From contig NZ_JARUKY010000006.1 of assembly GCF_029688925.1 (NCBI RefSeq), forward strand, positions 62,001 through 126,000: a DNA stretch of 64,000 bases, read 5' to 3'. The notes beneath the pieces are model-generated. The model searched no databases, was not told where the DNA came from, and was given only the letters and a program-made list of their open reading frames with translations. Positions 41,051 through 49,912 of this stretch are shown in pieces. This DNA comes from Evansella sp. AB-P1 (GTDB lineage: Bacteria > Bacillota > Bacilli > Bacillales > Salisediminibacteriaceae). Within the stretch, counting starts at the first letter, position 1. Each line of letters starts with the position of its first letter. A program made the translations under genes and the position numbers.

Positions 41051-41134
41051 AGCCCTACTAGACGTCTAAATATTTACAAATACATAAGAAGTGATAGTAA
41101 TATAAGAGTAATTTTCATCCCCACAGTCAATTTT

Positions 41135-41989
41135 CTATTTGTCATAATGGTAAAAGCCTCGCCCTGTTTTTTTCCCAAGCCATCCAGCTGTTACGTACTT
41201 CCGCAGCAACGGGCATGGGCGATATTTATCATCTCCGAAGCCTGCATGTAGCGTTTCCATAATAGATAGACATGTATCAAGTCCAATAAAGTCAGCTAGC
41301 GTCAGTGGACCCATAGGATGATTCATCCCTAATGTCATTACCTTATCCACATCTGATGGTGTAGCTACTCCTTCATAGACGGAATAAATAGCTTCATTTA
41401 TCATCGGCATTAGAATTCTGTTGGACACAAATCCAGGGAAATCATTTACCTCCACCGTTGTTTTTCCTAATGATTCAGCTAACTTATTCACAGTCTTGAA
41501 CACTTCATCTGATGTAGCTAGCCCCCGAATAATTTCTACAAGCTTCATAACTGGGACTGGATTCATAAAGTGCATGCCAATGACCTTGTCTGGCCGGGCA
41601 GTTTCTGCAGCAATTTCAGTTATAGGAAGAGAGGACGTGTTGGTTGCAAAAATGGTTCGTGGAGGAGCAAGCTCGTCTAGTTGTCCGAACAAATTTTTCT
41701 TCGTTTCCATGTTTTCGATGGCAGCCTCAATGACGATATCAGCATTCTCTGCATACGAAAGCTGATCAGATACCTCTATCCTTCCTAAAATCACTTGCAC
41801 CTCAGGTTCAGAAAGTCGCCCCTTTTCCACTTGTCTATGAAGACGTTTCTTAATACCTGCAATTCCCCGTTCCACAAACTCCACCTTCAAATCATGAAGA
41901 ATGACCTCATACCCATGAGCAGCACACACTTGAGCAATTCCTGAGCCCATTTGTCCAGCTCCAATAACCATTATTTTTTTCATTTCCAT
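41135..41989 (-). CDS. mmgB: 3-hydroxybutyryl-CoA dehydrogenase
   Basis: 284 residues from MEMKKIMVIGAGQMGSG (41989), following AGGGAGG; a further 21 codons upstream are open but lack a site. The NAD loop GAGQMGSG is at 10-17, ATNTSSLPITEIA, GMHFMNPVPVMKLVEII with the catalytic His, and the C-terminal NHPMGPLTLADFIGLD dimerisation domain. It oxidises (S)-3-hydroxyacyl-CoA. It lies 91 bp downstream of the thiolase gene and is probably cotranscribed. Confidence 0.95.
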   Translation of the reverse strand: MEMKKIMVIGAGQMGSGIAQVCAAHGYEVILHDLKVEFVERGIAGIKKRLHRQVEKGRLSEPEVQVILGRIEVSDQLSYAENADIVIEAAIENMETKKNLFGQLDELAPPRTIFATNTSSLPITEIAAETARPDKVIGMHFMNPVPVMKLVEIIRGLATSDEVFKTVNKLAESLGKTTVEVNDFPGFVSNRILMPMINEAIYSVYEGVATPSDVDKVMTLGMNHPMGPLTLADFIGLDTCLSIMETLHAGFGDDKYRPCPLLRKYVTAGWLGKKTGRGFYHYDK

Positions 41990-42080
41990 TACGCCTCCCT
42001 CTGTCCACACACCACACATACGTAGAAAAAACAGCCACACATTCAAAGACAACCAAACCTAACTATCGAAACAAATACAG

Positions 42081-43259
42081 CTACACTTCAATCATTACTG
42101 CATCCCCTTGGCCCCCACCACTACAAATGGCAGCAATACCGACGCCACCACCACGACGCTTCAATTCGTATGCAAGTGTCAGGATAATTCTCGTTCCACT
42201 AGCACCAATTGGATGACCAAGGGCAACAGCCCCGCCATTCACATTTAGCTTGGACTGATCCAAACGAGCAATTTCTCCACTAACAAGAGATACTGCTGCA
42301 AAAGCCTCATTCACTTCAAATAAATCTATATCATATAAGGACTTCCCTGTTTTTTTCAAAAGCTTATTAATGACTAATCCCGGAGTTTTCGGAAAGTTCT
42401 CTGGCTCCACCGCCACTTGGGCATGACCTATAATGGTTGCCAATACATCCCGCCCTGTTTTCGATGCCATTTCCTCCTCCATTAAAACAAGAGCCGCAGC
42501 ACCATCATTGACCCCCGGCGCATTTCCAGCAGTGATTGTTCCATCTGCTCCAAAAACTGGCTTCAGTTTCCCTAGCTTTTCCACTGTGGTATCTGCACGA
42601 GGAGATTCATCTTCTTTCACTACAATCGGATCACCTTTTCGTTGCGGAACCTCAACAGGAACAATTTCTTCTGCCAGCTTCCCTTCCTTCATAGCAGCCG
42701 TTGCTCTTTGATGACTTTGATACGACCACTGATCTTGCGCCTCACGACTTAGCTGATGCTCCTTTGCCACGTGATTGCCATACGTCCCCATATGAACACC
42801 CGTGAACGTACAAGTAAGACCATCGTGAATCATCATGTCATGAAATTTTTGTTCTCCCATTTTAAAACCAAACCTAGCACCCTTCACAAAAAATGGCGCC
42901 TGACTCATGGATTCCATTCCACCTGCAACAACTGTTTTATATTCCCCACTTCGGATAAGGAGATCTCCTAATGTGACACTTCGCATACCAGAGGCACATA
43001 CCTTATTTATCGTTTCCGTCTCTGTATCCCAAGGAATACCAGCAGCATGCATCGCTTGTCGTGATGGAAGCTGTCCCTGTCCTCCTTGTAATACCGTCCC
43101 CATGATCACATGCTCCACATCTTCCCCGGTTAGGCTTGCTCGATTCAATGCTTCTTTAATCGCCAGTCCCCCAAGCTGCGGTGCAGAAAATTGAGATAAC
43201 CCTCCTCCAAGCTTTCCTATAGGTGTTCGTGCTCCACTTACAATGATCGTTTTTCCCAT
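42081..43259 (-). CDS. mmgA: acetyl-CoA C-acetyltransferase (thiolase)
   Basis: 392 residues from MGKTIIVSGARTPIG, where the ATG at 43259 follows GAAGGAGGAC. Nucleophile Cys88 in NKVCASGMRS, NEAFAAVS, GGAVALGHPIGASG with the catalytic His, and Cys379 in CSGGGQGDA. It cleaves acetoacetyl-CoA and related 3-ketoacyl-CoA. First gene of the acyl-CoA block; a cre-like site and a FadR-like site lie just upstream. Confidence 0.95.
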   Translation of the reverse strand: MGKTIIVSGARTPIGKLGGGLSQFSAPQLGGLAIKEALNRASLTGEDVEHVIMGTVLQGGQGQLPSRQAMHAAGIPWDTETETINKVCASGMRSVTLGDLLIRSGEYKTVVAGGMESMSQAPFFVKGARFGFKMGEQKFHDMMIHDGLTCTFTGVHMGTYGNHVAKEHQLSREAQDQWSYQSHQRATAAMKEGKLAEEIVPVEVPQRKGDPIVVKEDESPRADTTVEKLGKLKPVFGADGTITAGNAPGVNDGAAALVLMEEEMASKTGRDVLATIIGHAQVAVEPENFPKTPGLVINKLLKKTGKSLYDIDLFEVNEAFAAVSLVSGEIARLDQSKLNVNGGAVALGHPIGASGTRIILTLAYELKRRGGGVGIAAICSGGGQGDAVMIEV

Positions 43260-43309
43260 CCCCTTGTCCTCCTTCGATTCATTTATAAAAGAAACCAAAC
43301 AAAGAAAAC

Positions 43310-43327
43310 TGATCGAACGTTCATTCA
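43310..43327. promoter_or_regulatory. candidate FadR-type operator upstream of thiolase gene
   Basis: TGATCGAACGTTCATTCA matches about 14 of 18 positions of the Bacillus FadR palindrome TGAATGAMTANTCATTCA. One half-site (TTCATTCA) is perfect. It lies about 50 bp before the start codon. Confidence 0.55.
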
Positions 43328-43340
43328 GATTACACATAAA

Positions 43341-43354
43341 ATAAAGCGCTTACA
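43341..43354. promoter_or_regulatory. cre-like site (CcpA) upstream of thiolase gene
   Basis: On the minus strand TGTAAGCGCTTTAT, 13 of 14 positions of the cre consensus. Catabolite repression of the mmg genes by this route is known in B. subtilis, so the site fits. Confidence 0.6.
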
Positions 43355-43423
43355 TTTTAGAACCCTTTTTTCAGCTCAACACTATCTTTCTAACTACCAA
43401 ACTACCATCTATATACATACCTA

Positions 43424-43468
43424 TTCAGGTACCTGCACATTCATGCTTATGTGCTTCTGGTACCTGAA
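43424..43468. other. 45-nt near-perfect hairpin with nested palindromes
   Basis: TTCAGGTACC and GGTACCTGAA are exact reverse complements; between them GCACAT and ATGTGC pair again. No U tract on either side, so it is not an obvious terminator. It lies between the thiolase promoter region and the IS-like element. Confidence 0.7.
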
Positions 43469-43620
43469 CGCAATACACCCATCACTAAACAATACTCTTC
43501 AGACAATGGACAATAGTGAAGCTTCCTTTGTTACGCCACCCTTCACCTTTAGACGTATCCTCTCTATACACACTACTTCTATGAGAATATTCAGAATCCT
43601 CCTACTATTACAACCTTTTA

Positions 43621-44050
43621 CAGATTTCCGAAAAGAAAGCCCATGCAGGGCGTAGCCCCTCTTTAGAGATGGGATGAATTTTCGGTAGGCTTTAGCCTAA
43701 ATTATTGAATAATACGAACGCCTGTGCTATTCTACAAGTAGTACAAATGTTCTTTGAAAACTGAAGATATGGAGTTGTGGCAAGAAGCGATAAATAACGT
43801 TTGCCACGTAAAATCTTCAACGTTCGTCCTTAAAATATCGGTTTGATACGACCGACACGGAACGATAAGCACACAAGAGGTCTTTTAGGCTGGCTTGACG
43901 AAGTGCCTAGCTATACGCTATACGTCCATTGATGTTCTAAGAGAAACAGGTTAGTGCTTGAGTGGAAACTCTCTCTTTTGAGAGATAAGGGCACTCTTGA
44001 AAAGCCTGTCAGTATATTAGAACCCCACTGGCTTTAGTCGTGGGAGTATC
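43621..44050 (+). mobile_element. IS200/IS605-like element lacking tnpA and tnpB (PATE-like remnant)
   Basis: The left side has GGGCGTAGCCCCTCTTTAGAG with ATGGGATGAATTTTC, as in the left ends of Bacillaceae IS605-group elements, just after TTTTAC. The right side has GAACCCCACTGGCTTTAGTC and GTGGGAGTATCA, the standard right-end hairpin (stem 44024-44044). No coding sequence remains between. The right end overlaps the TGA stop of fadF (44051-44049), so the insertion replaced the original gene end. The left border is approximate. Confidence 0.65.
43900..44050 (+). ncRNA. candidate omega-RNA (TnpB guide RNA scaffold)
   Basis: In this IS family the strand leading to the right end is transcribed as a scaffold that continues into flanking DNA as the guide. 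Here the region keeps folded segments, including CTCTCTCTTTTGAGAGA and the right-end hairpin, and would give a guide beginning GAGAGATTTTTCTACA, which is antisense to the fadF 3' end. Expression is not shown by the sequence. Confidence 0.4.
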
Positions 44051-46136
44051 AGAGAGATTTTTCTACAATCTCTACAATATCTAACGTTTTAACATCTTCC
44101 TCCACTTCCTTCGTTTTCGTCCCATCACTTAACATCGTTAAACAGTAAGGACAGCCACTTCCAATGACAGATGGGGAGACAGCTAACGCTTGCTCCGTTC
44201 GCGCCTCATTCACCCGAACACCAGTATCCTCTTCCATCCACATCATGCCACCACCAGCACCACAGCACATGCCATTTTCACGATTCCGTTCCATTTCCAC
44301 TAATTCAACCCCTGGAATAGCCTTTAAAATCTCCCGTGGAGCATCGTACACATCATTGTAACGACCTAAATAACAGGAATCATGATACACGATTGTTTCC
44401 TTTACTTCCTTCGTAGGCTTCAAACGTCCATCACGAATCCATTCAAAAATTAGCTCCGTATGGTGATACACCTCTGCCTCTAATCCAAAATCCGGATACT
44501 CATTTTTAAACGTGTTATACGCATGAGGATCCATCGTAACAATTTTTTTCACATTATTTTTCTCAAACTCCTGAATGTTTGCCGTTGCCAGCTCCTGAAA
44601 TAAAAACTCATTCCCAATACGTCGCGGAGTGTCACCAGAATTCTTTTCCTTGTTTCCAAGAATGGCAAACTTCACGCCAGCCTCATTCATCACCTTCGCA
44701 AAGGACTGAACAATTTTTTGACTACGCTTATCAAAGGATCCCATAGAACCAACAAAGAATAAGTAATCAAACTCTTCTCCACGCTTTTTCATTTCCTTCA
44801 CCGTAGGAACGTCAATATCATCGCGACCATCACGCCAATTTTCCCGTTCCTTTCGATTAATCCCCCACGGATTACCTTGCCTTTCAATATTCGTTATAGC
44901 ACGCTGCGCCTCCGAATCCATCTTCCCTTCCGTTAAGACAAGATAACGACGCATATCAATAATTTTATCTACATGCTCATTCATGACTGGACATTGATCC
45001 TCACAATTACGGCAAGTAGTACATGCCCAAAGCTCCTCCTCCGTAATCACATCGCCAATGAGATTCACATCATACTCTGCCGTAGCAGCCGCCTCATCTC
45101 CAGCAACACCAGCCCCTGCAGAAGCAGCAGCTAATTGATTTCCCTTCGTATGATTAAAAGCAAAAGCAGGTAACCACGGCTTTTGAGACGTTACAGCAGC
45201 CCCCTTTTCCGTTAAATGATCCCGCATTTTTACAATCAAATCCATCGGCGACAAGAGCTTCCCCGTTCCTGTAGCTGGACACACATTCGTACACCGACCA
45301 CACTCCACACAAGCATACAAATCCACCAGCTGCTTTTGGTCAAAATCCTCAATCACATTTTTCCCAAACTTCTCCGCATCCTCATTCTCAAAATTGATCG
45401 CCTCAAGCTGCCCCTTTTTATGAGTTGGCCCAAGCCAAACATTAGCCGGACCAGCAATTAAATGGGCATGCTTCGATTGAGGAATATAAACGAGGAATAC
45501 AAGTAAAAACAACAAATGTAGCCACCAAAAAACGAAAAAGCCAGCAGCTGCCACCGTCGGACTAATCCCACTGAAAACGGTTGCAATTCCAGACGCAATA
45601 GGCTCCGCCACCGTCGTTTCCTTACCAAGCCAAATCATCTCCATACCCTTCGCAAACAACTTCGACACCATAAGCCCACCAATGAATATAAGTACTAGAC
45701 CAGCCTTAAAATTACGCTTCAATCGAACAAGCTTCTCCACATACCTACGATGAAACGCCCATATAACCGCAACCAAAATCATCACAACCACAAGCTCCTG
45801 GAAAAACGTAAAATATGGATACACAGGCCCAAACGGCAAATGAGAACCAGGAACAAGCCCCTTCCAAATCACATCAATAGCACTAAACTGAACAAGAAGA
45901 AACCCATAAAAAAGCATCACATGAATAATCCCACTCTTCTTATCCTTCAACAGCTTCTTCTGACCAAACACCATCGTTACAATAGCCTTCCAACGTTCCT
46001 TCACAGACAAAATAAAATTAGCCCTCTCCCCAAGCTTAATATACGCTAGCCGAGACCTCACAAGGGATCCGAATAAATAAACACCATAACCCGTTACAAG
46101 CACAAAAAAGATCCAATTCAACATAATTAGCTCCAT
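44049..46136 (-). CDS. fadF: FadF-type iron-sulfur oxidoreductase (acyl-CoA dehydrogenase electron transfer)
   Basis: 695 residues from MELIMLNWIFF (46136), following AAAGGGGG. The N-terminal half has about six membrane segments (HdrE/NarI-like). Two 4Fe-4S motifs follow, CVECGRCTNVCP at about 276-287 and CTTCRNCEDQCP at about 372-383, then two CCG domains (DSCYLGRYNDVYD, ENGMCCGAGGGMMW, GSGCPYCLTML). It probably passes electrons from acyl-CoA dehydrogenases/ETF to menaquinone. An Ala/Gly-rich insertion (about 336-355) separates the clusters. The stop codon is supplied by the IS-like element. A perfect-looking FadR palindrome lies upstream. The 5' half is G/T-rich on the coding strand, like icmF. 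Confidence 0.93.
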   Translation of the reverse strand: MELIMLNWIFFVLVTGYGVYLFGSLVRSRLAYIKLGERANFILSVKERWKAIVTMVFGQKKLLKDKKSGIIHVMLFYGFLLVQFSAIDVIWKGLVPGSHLPFGPVYPYFTFFQELVVVMILVAVIWAFHRRYVEKLVRLKRNFKAGLVLIFIGGLMVSKLFAKGMEMIWLGKETTVAEPIASGIATVFSGISPTVAAAGFFVFWWLHLLFLLVFLVYIPQSKHAHLIAGPANVWLGPTHKKGQLEAINFENEDAEKFGKNVIEDFDQKQLVDLYACVECGRCTNVCPATGTGKLLSPMDLIVKMRDHLTEKGAAVTSQKPWLPAFAFNHTKGNQLAAASAGAGVAGDEAAATAEYDVNLIGDVITEEELWACTTCRNCEDQCPVMNEHVDKIIDMRRYLVLTEGKMDSEAQRAITNIERQGNPWGINRKERENWRDGRDDIDVPTVKEMKKRGEEFDYLFFVGSMGSFDKRSQKIVQSFAKVMNEAGVKFAILGNKEKNSGDTPRRIGNEFLFQELATANIQEFEKNNVKKIVTMDPHAYNTFKNEYPDFGLEAEVYHHTELIFEWIRDGRLKPTKEVKETIVYHDSCYLGRYNDVYDAPREILKAIPGVELVEMERNRENGMCCGAGGGMMWMEEDTGVRVNEARTEQALAVSPSVIGSGCPYCLTMLSDGTKTKEVEEDVKTLDIVEIVEKSL

Positions 46137-46276
46137 AAAACATCCCCCTTTCATTCGTAAAAACAAAAGTGCCACCTACAAAATCAAGTGTGAAAGAAGC
46201 AACTACCCCTTTGTATGAATATATTCTATTTTCAGAAAACATCCTCATTTAGTTATGATTATAGCACATCCTTTTA

Positions 46277-46294
46277 TGAATGAGTATTCATTCA
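46277..46294. promoter_or_regulatory. FadR-type operator upstream of fadF
   Basis: TGAATGAGTATTCATTCA fits TGAATGAMTANTCATTCA at all but the M position, and is an almost perfect palindrome. It lies between divergent fadF and the cardiolipin synthase gene, about 140 bp from the fadF start. Confidence 0.85.
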
Positions 46295-46516
46295 TAAAAG
46301 TTTTTTTTCACAGAGAGGAGAATATAATCCTTCGTTCATTCATCAATTGGGACATATTTATTAGATTGATTCCGGTAAAATTGGGAATACTTAATACGTA
46401 TCTGCGTTTTAAAGCCCTTTTGTAGGACATCTTTTTAGTTATGAAGGATAATGCAACATGTTTTTTACATATATATTTATAAATGGTGTTTTCATTCATC
46501 TTGAAGGAGGAATTCG

Positions 46517-47719
46517 GTGTTCTGGAGTATTTTAGTCATGATTTTATTAGTATTAGTAGCCTGGATTATGATCGATCTTACACTAGGAAAAAAGCAACAT
46601 AATAAATTAGTTAAAAGTTATGAAGAGCCGCCAATACGTAAAAGTGACGCACACTTTTTTTCCCATGGCGATAAATTGTTTGACCATATGTTCAAGGAAA
46701 TAGAAAAAGCAACGGACCATATTCATATGCAATTTTATATTTTTCGAGATGACAGCATCGGTACAAAAATGATTGACAATTTAAAGAAAAAATCACGTGA
46801 AGGTGTGACTGTTCGGCTTATGGTTGACTGGATAGGATCAAAAATTTCTAAGAAAGCGAGAAAGGAACTGAAGGAAGCAGGCATTATTTTTAAGCGTATC
46901 CACGTTCCTTCCTTTCCTTTTTTGTTTTATAGTCTTAATCAAAGAAACCATCGAAAGATTACGGTTATCGACGGAAAAACAGCTTACATTGGTGGCTATA
47001 ATGTTGGCGATGAATATTTAGGCCGAGATCCAAAGATGGGGCGTTGGCGAGATTATCACCTTTATTTAATTGGCGAAGCAGTAGGAGATTTACAAAAACA
47101 ATTTCTAATGGATTGGAATAAAGCAAAAGGGGAGTCCGTCTTGTTGAATGACAACTATTTTCCACCATTGATGAAGGGAAAGCTAGATGTGCAAATTGCT
47201 CCCACCAATGGCAGTCACATAAAAGAAAAGATGATGTCTCTTCTTAGCAAAGCGAAAAAATCCGTCTTAATTGGTACACCATACTTTATTCCAGGAAAAG
47301 AAATGGTAGATGAATTAATTTCTCTTGCCAAAAAAGGAGTCTATGTCCAAATACTCATTCCAAAATATCCTGATCATCCCCTTGTAAAAGATGCTGCATA
47401 CCCATATTTACAGCCACTCATTGAAGGAGGCGTGGAGGTACGTCAGTTTTACGAAGGGTTTTATCATTCAAAAGCGATCATTATTGATGCAAATATTGTA
47501 GACATTGGAACAGCAAATTTCGATAAGCGGAGTTTTCACTTAAATTATGAGGTGAATTGTATCATTCACAATGACGAATGGATACGGGACGTTAAAGAAG
47601 AGATCGAAAAAGACTTTTATGAAAGCAGTGAAAAAATTACATTGGATCATATTGAAAAGCGAACACTATTTGAAAAAACAAAGGAAAAGTTTGCTTCTGC
47701 CATTTCACCAATCTTATAA
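46517..47719 (+). CDS. ywjE: cardiolipin synthase (YwjE type, short form)
   Basis: 400 residues. One N-terminal membrane segment (about 3-23) instead of two, then two phospholipase D HKD motifs: His145-x-Lys147-x4-Asp152 (NHRKITVIDG) and His317-x-Lys319-x4-Asp324 (YHSKAIIIDAN). Condenses phosphatidylglycerol to cardiolipin at the membrane. Length and position beside fadF match B. subtilis ywjE, a minor or sporulation-related synthase. The GTG start at 46517 follows GAAGGAGGAATTCG. No clear terminator: a repeat composite begins about 90 bp after the stop. Confidence 0.92.
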   Translation: MFWSILVMILLVLVAWIMIDLTLGKKQHNKLVKSYEEPPIRKSDAHFFSHGDKLFDHMFKEIEKATDHIHMQFYIFRDDSIGTKMIDNLKKKSREGVTVRLMVDWIGSKISKKARKELKEAGIIFKRIHVPSFPFLFYSLNQRNHRKITVIDGKTAYIGGYNVGDEYLGRDPKMGRWRDYHLYLIGEAVGDLQKQFLMDWNKAKGESVLLNDNYFPPLMKGKLDVQIAPTNGSHIKEKMMSLLSKAKKSVLIGTPYFIPGKEMVDELISLAKKGVYVQILIPKYPDHPLVKDAAYPYLQPLIEGGVEVRQFYEGFYHSKAIIIDANIVDIGTANFDKRSFHLNYEVNCIIHNDEWIRDVKEEIEKDFYESSEKITLDHIEKRTLFEKTKEKFASAISPIL

Positions 47720-47804
47720 ATGGTTATGGGTAACACTATTTGATGCGAGATGCTCAGAGGACTCCTTTCCCGTAGCGAAACTCTTCTTTTTCACCTTTTT
47801 CGGA

Positions 47805-48240
47805 AGTCTACTCTGAAAATAAGAAAGAAGACTCGCTATTATTCCCGCATATGGAGAAAAGAAGGTTTGCAGGAATATAGAAGATCGCCTATAAGCTTGC
47901 AAATCGGAATAAGCAAGTTTGCGGTAACATTGAAGGTCGCCTATAAGCCTGCAAATCGGAATAAGCAAGTTTGCGGTAACATAGAAGACCGCCTATAAGC
48001 CTGCAAATGACGGAAAAACATAAATGCGGGATGAATGCAGCCATTTTTCTTCCCGCAAACGATGGAAAAACATAAATGCGGTAAGAATGAAGCCCCTAGA
48101 CGCCCGCAAAGCAGTAAAAATCACAAATGCGGGATCCAAGAAGCTTTCTAGACGCCTGCAAAGCAACAAAACCATTAGTAGTGTTAGCATTGAAAGAGTA
48201 TTTTCATCCCCCATGGTACAAGTTTCTCCTTGTTGGTTGG
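47805..48240 (+). repeat. composite element: inverted 52-bp array (three units) plus module C
   Basis: Starts CTCTGAAAATAAG at 47811. GTTTGC(A/G)G recurs at 47865, 47917 and 47969 (52 bp). These units read CCTGCAAA..TTTGCGGTAACAT..GGTCGCCTATAAG and are the reverse complement of the array at 50010. Module C hairpins follow (GCGGGATGAATGCAG..TTCTTCCCGC, 48003-48170), and the end motif GAGTATTTTCATCCCCCATGG is at 48197. The only array found in inverted orientation. Confidence 0.85.
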
Positions 48241-48258
48241 TCTACCAAGAAATATTTT

Positions 48259-48512
48259 TTACAAAACTTTACTTAAGAACGACTGTGTTCTTGGATTTTG
48301 TGGGTTATCGAAGATTTCACTTGGATTTCCTTCTTCCATAATGACACCTTCATCCATAAAGATAACTCGATCTCCCATTTCTCTTGCAAAGCCCATTTCA
48401 TGAGTTACGACTACCATAGTCATCCCTTCCTTAGCTAGGTTCTTCATAACGGCTAATACGTCTCCAACTAGCTCAGGATCTAATGCAGAGGTTGGTTCGT
48501 CAAATGTTGTAT
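48259..48512 (-). pseudogene. C-terminal remnant of a polar amino-acid ABC transporter ATPase (GlnQ type)
   Basis: Translation on the minus strand gives [20 protein letters not shown] followed by [34 protein letters not shown] and a normal C-terminus ([22 protein letters not shown]). Walker B/D-loop and the H-loop His are present, but Walker A, Q-loop and the signature LSGGQ are missing because homology stops at about 48512, in AT-rich sequence. About 85 of the usual 240 residues remain, so it is not functional. No permease or binding-protein gene is nearby. Confidence 0.85.
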
Positions 48513-48682
48513 TTTCTTACATTCATTTTGTATAAAAGGCTTTTAAATGTGACGCTATATCCGCATTTTATAATTCATCAAAAAAAGCTTGAGCATGGAT
48601 ATCTCCTCTTCTCAAGCTAAAATTTGCTCCTTGGGGTATGAAAAACAGCCCATTTGTTAAAACTTTTTATCAAAAATTTACA

Positions 48683-49516
48683 CTAAGCTCCTTTAATCTG
48701 TTCGTTTTCTTCCTTCTTCCCAATTGGAATGAAGTCCTCTGGGTAATCCTTCATATAAGGAATCTCTTGTCGTACTTGTAAAAGCTCTCTTTTATCCACA
48801 TTACCGTATATTATTCTCTCCTCCGTTGTAGGAGCCTCCATTAACACTGCTCCATTCGGAGAGATAAATTTGCTTTTTCCACAAGCGCCTTCACCAACAG
48901 CATTCACTCCAAGTACATACAAAGAGTTATCTAATGCTCGCGCTGGTAGCTGTATATCCCATCTCGATTCTGCATGGAAGCTCCAAACGGATGGGGCCAC
49001 AATTAAATCAGCACCGTCTAACGCCAATAATCTTGCTGTTTCAGGAAACTCAATATCGTAACAAATTAATACTCCTACTCTACCTACTTCCGTATTAAAA
49101 ACGGAATAATGCTTTAATCCAGGAGAAAAAGTACTTCTTTCTGTTCCCCAAAGCATTGATTTTCGATATACTCCACAAATAGTACCGTCAGCATCAATAA
49201 CTGCTGCAGAAATAAAAATACTTTCCCTTCCTAATTCAAACTTATTTTCTGCTCGTTCAGGAAAAGGAACAATGAAGACAACGTTAAGTTCCATCGCTAA
49301 TTGCCGGAATAGTGATACTGTTGGTCCGTCCACTGTTTCACTTAACTGCATGAAACGATCTGTATCCATCCCATAACCTGTCACCCATAACTCCGGTAAA
49401 CAAATGAGCTTTGCACCTTGCGAAGCAGCTTTTCTAGCAAAATGGACAGCTTTCTCACGATTCTCCTCAACTTTACCTTTATGCGATCGCATCTGTATTC
49501 CCGCTACCTTAACCAT
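48683..49516 (-). CDS. carbon-nitrogen hydrolase (nitrilase superfamily)
   Basis: 277 residues from MVKVAGIQMRSHKGKVEEN (49516), following GGGGGTGAAGGG. The catalytic triad is visible: Glu42 in CLPELW, Lys119 in VYRKSMLW, Cys152 in LICYDIEFPE. APSVW, HAESRWDIQLPARALDN and GKSKFISPNG complete the fold. The superfamily hydrolyses amides (omega-amidase, N-carbamoylputrescine amidase, aliphatic amidase branches); the substrate cannot be chosen from the sequence. It is flanked on both sides by repeats or gene remnants, so it has no operon partner. Confidence 0.88.
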   Translation of the reverse strand: MVKVAGIQMRSHKGKVEENREKAVHFARKAASQGAKLICLPELWVTGYGMDTDRFMQLSETVDGPTVSLFRQLAMELNVVFIVPFPERAENKFELGRESIFISAAVIDADGTICGVYRKSMLWGTERSTFSPGLKHYSVFNTEVGRVGVLICYDIEFPETARLLALDGADLIVAPSVWSFHAESRWDIQLPARALDNSLYVLGVNAVGEGACGKSKFISPNGAVLMEAPTTEERIIYGNVDKRELLQVRQEIPYMKDYPEDFIPIGKKEENEQIKGA

Positions 49517-49639
49517 TCCCTTCACCCCCACCAAGATTAATTACTATTATTTATACGGGAGAAGAAGTCATTTGGCAATATATTTTATACAAACTTTACA
49601 CTAAAATAGCTGTTATGAAACTTAGCAAATAAAGGTCAG

Positions 49640-49910
49640 GTTAATCATTCATTCCTTCCCACTTCGCTTTCACCACAAGGGTATAAGTGCAACATCTGCT
49701 CTGTTTCACTTTCGTTCGCAATCACAGTGTCTTCTTTACCGCGGACAACGCCTCAGTCTCACACTTCTCACACTGTGCCGAAGTGCGGGGTCGCGCGGTC
49801 TTCACCTGTTGCTGTTCCCACTGGAGTCTCGTGGGATTCCACTCATTCAAATTGGATTAAAACCACTACCCATTGTCTCGACGGATGAAGCTACAGAGCA
49901 ACAATATAAA
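49640..49910 (-). repeat. module A, partial inverted copy
   Basis: GGTATAAGTGCAACATCTG, CACAGTGTCTTCTTTACCGC and CACTGGAGTCTCGTGG follow the same order as the inverted copy at 22220-22440. It is followed directly by an array leader. Confidence 0.65.
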
Positions 49911-49912
49911 TA

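Noticed and set aside
43740-43775. rRNA operon spacer-like sequence TCTTTGAAAACTGAAG
   Set aside because: No rRNA or tRNA sequence follows; it lies inside the IS605-like element.
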